A DNA stretch of 64,000 nucleotides from Owenia fusiformis (Eukaryota; Annelida; Polychaeta; Sabellida; Oweniidae). The stretch is from NCBI GenBank assembly GCA_903813345.2, contig CAIIXF020000002.1, positions 5,866,001 to 5,930,000 of the forward strand. The letters are read 5' to 3'. The notes beneath the pieces were generated by a model, which saw nothing but the letters and a program-made list of their open reading frames with translations, was not told where the DNA came from and made no database searches. Below, in pieces: positions 1 through 12,800 of this stretch. A program made the translations under genes and the position numbers. Numbering within the stretch: the stretch's first letter is position 1; every line of letters begins with the position of its first letter.

Positions 1-256
1 GGTGAAGTTATTAATGATTCAAATTGCAAAAATGGGTCAAAAATGTTTAAATTCTCCCAAATAATAAGAATGGTAACCATTCTTATAGAAAAAATAGTAC
101 ATTATTGTAAAAATCTTAAATTTTCCTGGAATAAAGTATGCACTTTTGTGATTTTTAGAAAATAGACATGACAAGGAATGACATGAGCCAAAAATATTCT
201 AAAACTGAAACAATTTTTTGTTTAGCCTGCTCGCTATATCTGATTCTCTCTTTAAT
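1..256 (-). repeat. MITE copy, family I (truncated by window edge)
   Basis: Read on the minus strand, this stretch matches 38403-38783 along its visible length. It shares the 'gaatcagatct'-type terminal repeat near 240-255 and the core segment around 'aagaatggtaaccattctta' (positions 66-86). A further, truncated relative lies at 8689-8960. It has no coding potential. The other end of this copy lies outside the window. Confidence 0.75.
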
Positions 257-1084
257 TTCTAAGGACATGTACTCATTCCCTTTTCTTTCACGCTATTCAG
301 TTAGCCATAAAAACGATGAATTACAATACACGGCCGTCGATGGCCTCCTAATGAGGACTCGTTGCAAGACTAATAACGCAAATGCGAGTAGGTAGTTACC
401 AGTTTCACCACCAGGTGGCTCGCTCGGGTCAGATAACATGGCGGGTATAGTAGAACGTTCCCTTTACATTAAATTACATCTGTTTTAGTGGTTCAATTTT
501 CATATAGCCCTTATGTATCGAATAGTTATGCAAATTCAAGTATGTCCAGTAAAATAAAATGTTCTATGTCCAATACAAGAAAAGATATTTCACTTTTTGT
601 GATTAGTTTAATATGGGGTCTATGGGGAATCAACCCGAACTAGAAGTCACATTTTCCAAAAAAGATTACATTTTCAAAGTTGATCAATAATTTTCGAAAC
701 CATATTTTTAGATGTATTTTTACATGTAGATTTCAAATATGACATCACGTTGACTGAATTTTGAATATTTAATGACGCAAATCAAGATCATTTCTACTCG
801 CATCTAGTCTATTGAATTGCTTTATTGAGGGCGGTTAGGTTTGATGCAAGATCATGTATAAGGGAAGTTTAAGGAATTTCTGCATAAATGCAATGTTGCC
901 ATTCTGGCAGAGGATTGAATTTATTAGCATTGGAAAGGAAAAAACGTTTTTCTGGATTTCGAGGAGATCACAGCTAGTAGCTTCAAATTTTTGAGATTTG
1001 CCTTCCCTCTATTCATTTTCCAGGTGAGCAAATATATACTTTGCCCCTCCCCGTCTACTCCCCCTTATTTTGGCTCCCTCTTTT

Positions 1085-2140
1085 TAAGGAAGCTTCACTG
1101 CATATAAACATTGACTGAGATCCTTGGCGCATCCCGGGGGGGGGGGGGGTTCTGGTATGACAATGCCACATATACGACTTCTGAGGTCGGAAATGGTCGG
1201 ATTGTCCCACTTTCTGGGAACATAATGCGTATGGAAGATACGGTAAAAGCCTCACATTTGCTCAACGGCGGCCGTAGCTTCTCTTAATCTATCGTACAGC
1301 TCATTCTTATATTTTATGCACGGGGAGTAAGTGTAAGTCATCCATTCTCTAGGCTACAGAATATAAGAGGGAAGTATGACTTACTCGTTTTTAAGCTGCA
1401 TGGGTCTCGATTTTGGGAAGCTACGGCAGATCCCGGGGGGTTCACTGAATATAACTTTTGGCTGGAGTCTGGGCTGAACCCTCAGATATCAACCAATGTA
1501 AATAATGTATTATTATTTTAGTTTTCCTTAATTTTGAGTTTAGTTAAAATGTTAAATTGTAATCTTCATTTAATGGAGGAAATAAAGAATATCACAATAC
1601 AATACAATACAATACATACCAACCAAAATTCATCCAAAAGCCCGGTACCAACTGGCTAAATATAGGGCCGCCATACCAAATGTCCAGATATAAAGTCAAA
1701 TGCCATACTAAATATCTAAATATAGGACAAATGTCATAAATGTCCAAAGTAGAAAAATATTCAAACGGAAGAAGGCCCTGAGAAGAACAGATCTAAGGAA
1801 AACTATCCAAAACACTCAAATTAAGGATATATGTAACTACTAGACAGAATACCATACCACAAGTGTGAAGTAACATATTTTCCACGATCATCATTTTCAT
1901 TTCAGAAAGTGGAAAAATCTGACCTCTGCCATACCTCGTGCCATAAATTTTGGGGCGGCATTCTCATACCAGATCCGTAAAATGGGTCCAAGTGTTACCA
2001 CGGCATAACACATAATGGCATGAACCAATAGTTACACATAAACCTAATTTGAGGTTGTTTTTGAAAGTTTCCCAGACATTTGGTGCTAATTTTGTCAACC
2101 ATTTTGACATTTTGGTTTGATTTTGGGTGTTATTTACCCA
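1085..2140. repeat. Degenerate copies of the element seen at 4789-5256
   Basis: The segment 1085-1215 resembles the left part of the element at 4789-5256: 'ttcactgcatataaac', then a tract ending in 'ggtcggat'. The segment 1436-2140 resembles the same element in reverse orientation. It has 'ttcactgaatataa' at its end, 'aaccctcagatatcaacc', and later 'catacc' and 'ggtccaa' blocks. A run of about 14 G lies at 1134-1149. No gene is visible; the short ORFs here do not resemble proteins. Confidence 0.55.
1496..1620 (+). mobile_element. Probable 3' end of a LINE with AATAC repeat tail
   Basis: A ~125 bp insert interrupts the reverse copy of the repeat. It ends in AATAAAG followed by several 'caata' repeats, a tail type seen in some non-LTR retrotransposons. 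The target sequence 'caacca' occurs on both sides (1490-1495 and about 1620-1624), as expected of a short target duplication. The uninterrupted version 'atatcaaccaaaat' can be inferred from the related copy near 5150 on the other strand. Only the tail is present, so the family cannot be named. Confidence 0.4.
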
Positions 2141-2620
2141 GCTGCCCACTTAGCCTAAATCGCACAAACACGGGAACAAGAGTTCATCCCCCTCCCACTC
2201 ACTATGTATTAGGTAGAATTTTTTTTTACATTTGCAATAAAGAGACTGGGGGAGGGGGATTTAAATCTTCCTGGGCCTGTGCTAAATCGCTTAGTATGGA
2301 TGAAAGATTGTTTAGCATGGGAAACATACCCAATCAGCCCACAAAATCCACCCCAAAGACCCCCATCACCACCCCAACCCTCCCCCTGCAATATCTACAC
2401 TTATTTTGGTTACAGTTGTAACCTACTGTCTATTTACAGCTCTTATCAGATCTTCCGATATCATCAATATTTGGTAACAGTACTTGGCAAAATACACACA
2501 AAATCAGAATACTCCACTGATCGTTTATTATTCAACTCTTCAATTATATGAATATATATTGTGTGTAAATCATATAAATATATAAACTTGACTCTGTGAC
2601 TCTCCACTGGTGGAAATAAA

Positions 2621-5600
2621 TTAGTGCAGTCAGAATGTGGGTTTCGGCGTGCGTTCAGAGGGATTTTATGAGACATAATTTTTCATGTTATTACTATGAT
2701 TATACATATTTTTATGTATTATTAGATCTTAGTTTATCAGCTTTTAGATTTTGTGGCCATTTAACCCCCCATGGGCTAAAATTTGGACCCCTACTATAAA
2801 ATTGGGCAAGAACTCAAAAAATACTCAGTGGAATGTTTCCAAATTACATTGTTATATTGGTAGAGGCTAATTGAATATATGATACAAATTTCATGTCACA
2901 TGGTTAAGTGGTTGCCATGGAAATGGATAAAACATGCCCTTCGGGTGTCAATTTTCAGGCCAATTTTTCAGGACTGACAGAGTCATTTCATGCATATTTT
3001 GTCCCCAATGTGTTAGGAAGGGTTAAAATGTAAATAGAAAACTTCTATAATATATTAGCAACAATTGTATGTAAAGATCAGTCCACAAAACCTCAGATTT
3101 TGGCCTTGTATTGGTCCATGACTTATACAGGGGTCTATTTCATAGACTCGAGCTCCCACATTGGATGGATGCTATAACTTTTGAAATAATGGAGATACAG
3201 GTCTCATTTTTTCAGATCTTCATAAATGATTAGTTTTAAGTATTTTAATATACTTTGAGAGCTGACATGTGATTGGTTGCCATGGTAACCAGGGTTTTAG
3301 GGAAATTCTGGCCCCAACATCGGATGGATGCTATAACTTTTGAAATAAGGGAGATACATGTCTCATTATTTCAGATCTTAGACAATGATTGATTATTAAT
3401 ACTAAATTAGACTTTGGGAGCTGAAATTTGATTGGTTACCATGGTAACTAGTTTTTATTGAAATTTGGACCTCCTCAATTGATAAATGCTTAACGTTTGA
3501 ATTTAAGCAGATACAGATATCATCATTTCAGGTCTTAAAAATTAATTAGGTTTGTGTATTGAATTAGACTTTGTAGCTTAGCATTTACTTGATTGCCATG
3601 GTAACCATGTTTCGTCGTCATGGTACCCTTAATTTTTTATTTCATTTTTACCTTCATTTGAGAATGGTCAATTCACAACATGTTATACCAAAACGCTCAA
3701 AATTATCATTTTGCTCTTAAATTCAGCAATTTATCCTGTATGTCTGACAGTATAGCCTCATTCCATTCTACTAGTTCTCACACATATTCTGACTCCCAAC
3801 TTGTTTTTACTCATCATTATCGTTTTCATCTTCCACAATTACCTCTTAATTAAAAATATCAACAATTTCTATTGGAAAGAAGGATTCTTTTGACCATTCT
3901 TGTGTTAAAGATTTGTCAGGGAATTCACAGTTCATTCATGCAGTGTTGGGCATAATGGTAGAGCTGGGTTTAGGCTGGTGGGAATGTGTCCATACATAGG
4001 TTTGATAATTTACCCTCTTCAAATGTGAAAGAAAATGTCAACACCTTCATAAGTGAGGGCAGCACTGTTCTGTTTTGTTCTGTATCTCATGGGAAACAGC
4101 TCATCTTGTAATCTATTAGTGGCAGTTATTTTTCTATTTCTGCTGTATTTTTGCAGGTGAACAATTCAACTTTCGATTTTATGGTAGCGGGAATTCCTAT
4201 ATTGTTTCCTATAGAAGAAAACAACTTTAAGAATTGTTTGTCTTCCGTTTCAGTTGATTTACTTTTCCTTTGTTCTGATCCAGTAAACGCATTGAAGGCT
4301 AATATGGCTTCACACAGGACTTAGTCCTAGGTTTGCAGCTACAGGGGTTGGGTTGAGCTTCTGACATCTAATGGGACATAGTTCACATTTGAGGTTCTTA
4401 AGGTTGTTTTCTTCATAATAGGAATCAATATAGAAATTTCTGACACAAAAAATCCAAAGTTGAATTGTTCACCAGTAAAAGTACAGCAGAATTACAAAAA
4501 TATGTTTGTAACTTACATCAATAGATAACGATATGAGCTGTTTCACATAAGATATTCTCCAAAGCAGAACAGTGCTGCCCTCACTTATGGAGGTTTTGAC
4601 ATTTCAACTCTTCCCATCTTTCAAGACTGGTCCTTCACTGCTTTCATTGCAACTAATATAATGCAATGAATTAAATGATGAACTCTTCCACCTTGTAATG
4701 ATTGCTCATTATAACATTTGAAGAGGATGGATGATAAAACTTATATTTGGAAGTGGAAACATCCCCCCCCCTCGTCTCCCATCGAGTTCACTGTATATAA
4801 ACCTTGAGGGGATCCTCAGCTCAGGTGGGGTACTTTTGACATTTGATATGGCAATGGACCCAAATTTTAGGATCTGGTATGAGAATGCTCTCTAAATTAT
4901 GACTTGAGAGGTATGGCAATGGTCGGATTTGGGAATGGTTGTGAAAAATATGTTGCCCCTCACTTGTTTTACATGTATGGCATTGATCTAGTATATTCTT
5001 AATGTGAGGTTGTTTTTGATTGTTTTCCTCAATGATCTGCCTTCTTCTCGAGGCATTAGAAATTTTGAATGGCCATGTTTTCATATCTGGATATTTGGTA
5101 TGGCACTGGTCCTATATTTGGGCATTTGGTATGGCTTTTGGGCATTATTTTGGTTGATATCGGAACACATTCAAATTTGACAGATTGGATGGGAACATAT
5201 TGATATTTGAGGGTTCAGCCAAGGATCCCAACCACATTTTATATACAGTGAACCCACAGGGACCAGCCTTAACCCATTCTACCAAGTCCAATACTGCATG
5301 AATGGACTATATCCCCTAAGGATCCTTATCTCCAGAATGGTCAAAACAATCCTTCATTCCTACAGAAATTGATGATAAGAGGAAATTGTGCTAAATGAAA
5401 ACAGTAATGATGAGTACAAATGAACAAATTAGGATTCAGAGCTTTTGTAAGAACTAGTCCTATGGAATAAGGCAATATTGTCAGACATACATGTATTGTT
5501 TACTCGTATTTGATATTTCATGAGCCAAACAATGTTTGCATCTCTAGTATTATTGAGTCATGAGCATGTATATCATATAAAATAGAAAAAAATCCCAAAA

Positions 5601-6681
5601 TTAAGAATAAAATGGTAACTTTGAGCAACTTGGTATTTTAGAATAAAGGTGAATCTGAAAACGAAAACAGCAGTTACCATGACAATGAAACATGGTTACC
5701 ATGGCAGACAAATAAATCCTAGCTTCCAAAGTCTAATACAATACACACATATTATTATTATCTTACATCCGAAAAGATTATATCTTATCTGGCTGTATTT
5801 AAGAGTTATAGTGTTCATCAATTGTGGAGGTCTGAATTTCAACAAAACCCTGGTTTCCATGGTAACCAATCAAATTTCAGCTCCCAAAGTCTAAATCAAT
5901 ACTTTAAATCCATCATTGTGAAAAATCTGAAAAAAATGAGACATGAATCTCCCTTATTTCAAAAGTTATAACATCCATTCAATGTCGGGGTCAGGATTTC
6001 CTTAAAACCCTGGTTTCCATGGCAACCAATCATATACCAGCTCCAAACTTATATTAAAATACTTAAAACCAACCATTTATGAAGATCTGAAAAAATGAGA
6101 CCTGTATCACCCTTATTTCAAAATTTATAGCATCCATCCAATGTGGGAGCTCGAGGCTATGAAATAGACCCCTGTATAAGTCATGGACCAATAAAAGGCC
6201 AAAATCTGAGGTTTTGTGGACTGATCTTTACATACAATTGTAGCTAATATATTATAGGAGTTTTCTATTTACATTTTAACCCTTCCCAACATATTGGGGA
6301 CAAAATATGCATGAAATGACTCTGTCAGTCCTGAAAAATTGGCCTGAAAATTGACACCCGAAGGGCATGTTTTATCCATTTCCATGGCAACCACTTCAGC
6401 ATGTGACATGAAATTTTTATCATATATTCAATTAGTCTATACCAATATAACTTAGTAATTTGGAAACATTCCACTGAGTATTTTTTGAGTTCTTTCCCAA
6501 TTTTATAGTAGGGGTCCAAATTTTAGCCCATGGGGGGTTAAATGGCCACAAAATCTAAAAGCTGAAAAACTAAGATCTAATAATCCATAAAAATATGTAT
6601 AATCATAGTAGTAACATGAAAAATTATGTCTCATAAAATCCCTCTGAACGCACGCCGAAACCCACATTCTGACTGCACTAA
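2621..6681. mobile_element. ~4 kb foldback (long inverted-repeat) element
   Basis: The outer arms are near-identical inverted repeats beginning 'ttagtgcagtcagaatg' at 2621 and ending with its complement at 6681. The arms stay alignable inward, through about 2621-3650 against 5650-6681. Beyond that a second pairing (about 3960-4190 against 4430-4735) brings them almost to a central loop near 4310. A later insertion at 4789-5256 makes the right arm longer. No ORF resembles a transposase, so this is a non-autonomous foldback. I could not resolve a clean target-site duplication. Confidence 0.85.
4789..5256. mobile_element. ~470 bp MITE nested in the foldback
   Basis: It is bounded by inverted termini 'gttcactgtatataaa' and 'tttatatacagtgaac'. 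It breaks the symmetry of the surrounding 4 kb foldback, so it inserted later. Related fragments lie at 1085-1215 and 1436-2140. It has no coding content. Confidence 0.7.
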
Positions 6682-6699
6682 ATACAATACGTATAATTC

Positions 6700-6877
6700 A
6701 GTTCTACTTCCGTGTTTATGATTTTCGTCCTTGACCTGTCAAGGGTTAATCGATTGCGCGTGCGCAAAAGGTCAAAATTGCAAACAAAATGGCGCTAGAA
6801 ATGTGAACTTTTTAAAAGGTAATCAATGAAATATAGAAGAAGAACGGATTATTTGACTTGGATCGACATCGGCCAGT
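6700..6877 (+). promoter_or_regulatory. Promoter and 5' UTR of ubinuclein
   Basis: The palindromic motif TGCGCGTGCGCA (6755-6766) resembles an NRF1 site. The sequence 'aaaatggcg' (6787-6794) resembles the YY1/initiator sites common near animal start sites. Two upstream ORFs are visible. One is six codons including its stop (6789-6806). The other (6826-6900) runs across the main start codon in another frame. An in-frame stop (TGA 6854-6856) precedes the main ATG. The transcription start site itself is not proven. Confidence 0.5.
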
Positions 6878-9800
6878 ATGTCCGAAGAGAGGAGGGTTGA
6901 GTTGATGCCCGCCGATCCGACTGAGAAGCCCAAGAAGACGAAGAAAACCAAACCTACACTTCGGTTCAGCCTGACACTTGGCGAAACAACAGAGAAAACA
7001 TGTCCTGAGTTCTCGTACGTCGATCTTGTTCGAAAAGCTTTGGTAAGTGGTTAAAATCTTCCCCATTTTATGTAACAATCATTTATCTTGTGCGATCATC
7101 AAAAGAAACACAGAAAACTAGGTTTATTCAACTTTGAAACGGTGATTGTATGAGGACACCAACTCGCGTCATTTTTCGTAAAACTGTGTACAGAAATCAT
7201 ACAATATTTAGAGAATATCCTAGTAAAATCAAGCATATGGCGGTTTTCCTATGTTATACTGTTCATAAAACGACTCTAAATGAGATGAAATGTCTGGTCG
7301 CCATTTTGTGTATTTTCCTCAGAGTAAATACACAATGGTCATAGAATATCATGCAACTTACACCCCCCCCCTCAATCAATGAGGCTGTATATTTATTTTT
7401 ACAACTTTATCACTCTCTTCAAAAATACCAGAATCCATTGTTTTACTGGGTAATCACATGATGTTTCTGAACATTTTATTTGTTATTTTTATTTTGGGGT
7501 CATTTAGGGAATTAGTACACAAAGCCATATGATGCATTTGTCTTTCTGCACGTTCGCTCGCAATTCTTATTTTATTCACTACAAATTCTGGAAAAGTAAG
7601 GTGCTAGTTCTACTGCATATGCAATGTTTTGGTATATTTTTCAAAAAGATTTGCAAGTAATTTGTGAAAAACATACGAAAATATGTAAATCGTGTCAAGG
7701 CCATGGTCTATAAAATCCAGGGGTGATATTAATATTGCCCTTCAGGGATAGGTCTTCAATTCTGTATCACCTTCCTTTGTTGAGGTTTGTAATGCAAATA
7801 AACTGAATTTTGTTATTCTGAATTTGCCATCTCCTAAATGATACTGGTTAATTTTTAAAGTGCTAATTTCCAAAGTATCAATTAATGATGCTTTTTTATT
7901 ACATGTGCCATGTACATCTGGCTATTTTTACTAAATACTCATGTATATATATAGATCCACTCTGTGCCAGATGTATTGATTTAAGTGTTAACTGGCTTAA
8001 TACTGCTAGTAGCTGCTGCAGTTACAACTAGCAGTTTCAACGTAATTATCCTAATAAGCTACATATTTTCCTGGCAGTTAAAAAAATGAAGATTATTTGT
8101 CAATCAATCCGAATAGATAACTATTGATTATTTATTGGAATATTTCCCATAATGCAATACTTGACGTCTGCTACACTCAGTTCAAGCGCACATATAAAGT
8201 GATAAGCAGCTGTGCAGATATTTGTATGTAGGTTTACATTGTGGTTTTATGCTAGCTGCTTATTTAGACTGGCTATTAAGTTACGCCTATGCATAAATGT
8301 AATAGACAACAGATTTAAGTGTAATCTTTTCCTAATTAATTATCTATTGATTATTGGAAATAATGGAGGGAAATTCAAATTGGCTTAAAAACTTTAAAGT
8401 GCTCTATCTCAAAAACTATTTAATATTTTTGAATGAAATTTTCAGTAAGTTGTTAAGGCTGCTATACTGTTTGTCTGAAATATACACATGAGTTCGTGAA
8501 AATGAAAGAGTAATTTCTATATGACTTAAAGCATAGAAAATAGGCTGTTATTTATATTTTTTCAATAAAACAAATATATTATGAATATTTTTTTATTCTG
8601 TATACCAAAGTGACTATCTAGACTGAAATATCAATGATGCATTAATGATTTTGTGTACCTCCAAGTTATAAAAGTAATAATTTAAATCTTTTAAAGAAAG
8701 AATCAGATCTAGAGATCGAGCAAGCTTAACAAAAAACTGTTTCAATTTTAGAAAATTTGGGACTTTTCTTCTGAAAAATAAGGATTTTTACAATAATATT
8801 TAATTTTCTATAATCATGATTACCATATTTATTATTATTATTTGGAGAATTTCAACATTTCCCCCAATTTTGGCATATTGAATCCTTAATGACTTCACTA
8901 CTTGAAACATATCATGGACTCGTTTGAAATATTGTATTGAATATTCCTTTCTTATTCGACCTGTTCAATTGAAAGGTTCCAGGTTACACTGTAAAAGGGA
9001 CAACTTTCTAGTAACTTTTGAGCCTAGTTTAACTACATCACCAACATCTTGGTACAATATGATAATTATCATAACTTTACATTTTTGATTAACACAATCA
9101 AAGACATTGCATCGAAATTCACAAATTAAATCCCTGGGGATTTGTAATTATATAGGACTCCAATGCGTTTGATTTTGTTAAAAACATTCATTCAGTGTTT
9201 TAGGGCATAAAGGAATACTAGCAAAAATGTCTCTTTATACTGGCTTATTAAATCAATTTAACCAAAAGATGACAATGTAATAGAGGTTGGGGTGGAACAT
9301 ACCGTTCTCCAAGAACTTTTAATTATAAATCTTATCAAAATATTACACTGGGTTAGGTGTAACTACTGTTCTAATGGTAACTTGCTTAACAAACCTTGAG
9401 GATTCAGAGAATATAAATGAAATTTGAACTTGTGAAAACCGCGAAATTTAAAAGCCGCAAAATTAAAACTCACGAAATTAACTGGGAGTACAATACTAAA
9501 AAATTGCACGTATAATTCATAACCATTTTTACCAAAGTTATAGCTATCAGTTTTATGAATAGATCACATTTCCTTTATTTCCTTATAATTATTGGTATTC
9601 TTATTTCAAACATCATTTGTTCCATGAGATGATATCAGGGGATCGTTCCCAAGTATCAACAGTTTGCGTAATAACAACGCTACCCCCTCCCCTGCTATTG
9701 TGTATTCAGTCAAGTTTAGACTGTGGAAACAATCATGATTAGCCAATAGGTTGTGGTAGGAGCTAAAAAGACTGCGGTGCTGCACCACAGTCTAAGAGCC

Positions 9801-12800
9801 TAGCATGAGCCCTGGACCTTATTAGGAAATATGTTCTATGGAGATCCCAATCCAGGAAACAGGAATTACAAATCCTAAAATATGTAAAAGTCTATATCAG
9901 TTTTCTTTGCTTTTCAGGGACCTGTTCGGGAAACTCAGAAAAATGACAAGGTTGACCCAAAAGACAAAGACAAGTTAAATAAATCATTTGATCCTTTTGG
10001 TGACCCCCTTGATTGTTTCATTGACGAAGACCATGGGAAACTGGAAGCATTAGCCAAATCGTTTGAACAAAAATATGTGAGTTCACCTTAAGAGAATTTT
10101 TGAAACTTACTCAATCATAGACTTACACATATAGAAAGTATAACACATAATTGTTAGAATAATGTTATGTCCACTCTGTTATGGGGATCTGTATTTCAAT
10201 TTATGTTTGAACCTGATATTCCATAGTAAAAAATTAACCATAGTGGACAGAAAAATTTAACTTCATTATTTCTGAAAAATAAAAAGACCAGTCGAATCAG
10301 TATACCCCTCTCTATTTTAGGGTGGTCCAACAAAAAAGAAACGACGTCAGGAGAACCCTGGTGACTTGGTGAATTTAGGAGAGGGTTACGATGTTGCAGA
10401 TCCATTTATAGATGACTCTGAGGCAGTGAGTAGCAAAAAACATTATTTTGATTTTAAAGCAAGGTTATAATTATTATATACTTACTATAACTAAGGGGAG
10501 GCCTCAAAAGTTGGATGTCAGATCAAAAACTAACTTGAGTTTGACCCTCCCCCAAAACTAAATACCATGAAAGTTGATTGCGGACATATTTTCATGGATT
10601 TGTTTTTTCTATGACTCTGCAGTCGAAATGTTGAGACATGCGCAGACCTCTATTTAGTGATATTTTCATTTCAAATATGGCGGCCAATCCGATGTCTGAC
10701 GACCCTTACAAAGAATCTAGGCAGTTTGCATTTTTACCTCCTGTGAAATAACAAGTGGAATTTAGTCGTTGTTTTGTGTTTTATTATCATTCTGCATCGT
10801 AATTCTATGTGATGTGGTGTTGAAATGTCAGCAGGAATACATATCCATACGATAATCGAGTGAATCAGATAACAGATTTTTCGAAAACCCGTCTCATGCT
10901 AAGAGTGTAAAAACTTGTATTAACATGCTCAAAAGTGCCAATGAGCACATCAATGTCAAGCTAAATCAATGTTTTGTCTAAAACAGGTACCTGATCTACT
11001 CAAAACAGCTTGTCATTCACGTATACACGCTTAGCAAACACCGCGAAATGATCTGAATCTTGGAATTTCGTTCTAGAGCTAGTAATGTTTGCTCCGGTCT
11101 TCGTCATAAGTGTCATCAGACTTCACGCATGCTCAGGAGAAAAACCATCAACCAATAACGTTTTATAAATCAATTTTGCGCATGCGCCTTACAACGGAAA
11201 AGAAATTCGTATTTATAAACGAACCAATTTGAGATAATCCAATATCAGTCGGAGAAATCTGACGATCTATGAAACTCACTTCAAAAAATCAAATGCGGAC
11301 TGACGGCGTATTCTACTATGTTTGGATCTAAGATTTTCAGTATAGATAAAGTCTTTTATGATCTTTCGAATGAGGTAAGTCTCTAGTTCGAAAGACAATC
11401 GTATCAACTTGAACAAAAGTTGAGTTTTGACGAAAAATTTTAACATGCGCAGAAGTCCCATTTTCGTTGTACCATATTGACTGTCTGGACTTCCCGATGT
11501 GAGTCTACTTCATTACACTACTTCATGCACAGAATGAAAAACATAATGTGCCTGTGATTAGTCTAATTTACAACCTTTAACAACTATTGATAGAAAAGAA
11601 TCCATTGGTATGACTTTTAAACCATTCCAAGTCAAAATTGCACAAAACTGAAATGTTGAATTTGTCGGAGAGCAAACTGAAATGGCTTTAAACCCCCTTC
11701 GCCTAAGACATAAAGTTTTGGGAGCACACTATTCAACAGAATATTCAATTTAATAATCAAAATTTTATTAGGGTATTTGAAATCTAGATTTCTATAAAAA
11801 GACTTCTAGAAATTCTTTAAATTTTTTCTAAAAATTATCAACTTTGAAATTTTAGTTTTTCTGGCTGCTCTCACACTCGTTTGATGGTCATTGACCCACA
11901 TGGGCTCTTTCTAAATCAGCTGTTTCCAAAATTAATTAATTTCAGTATTCAGCTGGTGAAGCAGTTTTTCAAATTAAAATGAAGCCAGCAATAGAGACAT
12001 TATTAGGAGATCTAGGATGGAAACCTTTGAACCACATTTTAGAAAAAATAGTACAGTTACTAAGAGTAATTTGATTACCTCATCCATGCATTTTTCCCAA
12101 CATGCATGATATTTAAACTGATGATACCTAGATGGTGTCATATACCGACATGTTTAAGGTTTAGAAATATTCCAGGACATCTCAAATCATGATAATCATA
12201 AACTAGAGCGCTATTTGAAAAATGATACCCATAAAATTTTGATTTAGTTATTTGCGTCACGTGAGCCTCGACACAAACTATGTAAGTCCACTAGAGTAAT
12301 TTAGGCCAAGTAATAATACTGTTAAGATGATCTTTTGTGTAAGTGTATATGTTTGTATTGCAGTATGATGAGATTGTCCCACAGTCTCTGGACACAGCCA
12401 AGGGAGGCTTCTACATAAATTCTGGTCGCCTTGATTTCCGCCAACTTTCCGACTCAGATGATGAGTTTAAAGGAGACAAAAAGAAGAAAAAGAAGAAAAT
12501 CAGGGTGAGTTTTTTTATTTACTAGTTATGCAGCTCTGTTTTATATTTTGGGTGTATATTAACATTATATTCCTTTTAAAGTTGTATGTAACTTAAGGTA
12601 ATATGACATTTAAGGTTGTATGCCACTTATAGTTACATGAAATGTATATGCCATTTGGTTTTAAGTATAACACAAGTGATAATATGCCATTTAAAGTTAT
12701 ATTCAATTCATAGTTATGCCACTTAAAGTTAAGTTATATGCCACTTAAAGTAATATGTCATTTTAGTTTATATGCCACTTATGGTTTCATGCCACTTAAA

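Noticed and set aside
2080-2551. Plus-strand ORFs of 113 and 90 codons
   Set aside because: They are proline/tyrosine-rich by base composition, lie in repeat-derived sequence and show no domain.
6812-7078. Minus-strand 88-codon ORF over the ubinuclein start
   Set aside because: It is antisense to exon 1, which has clear family homology on the plus strand.
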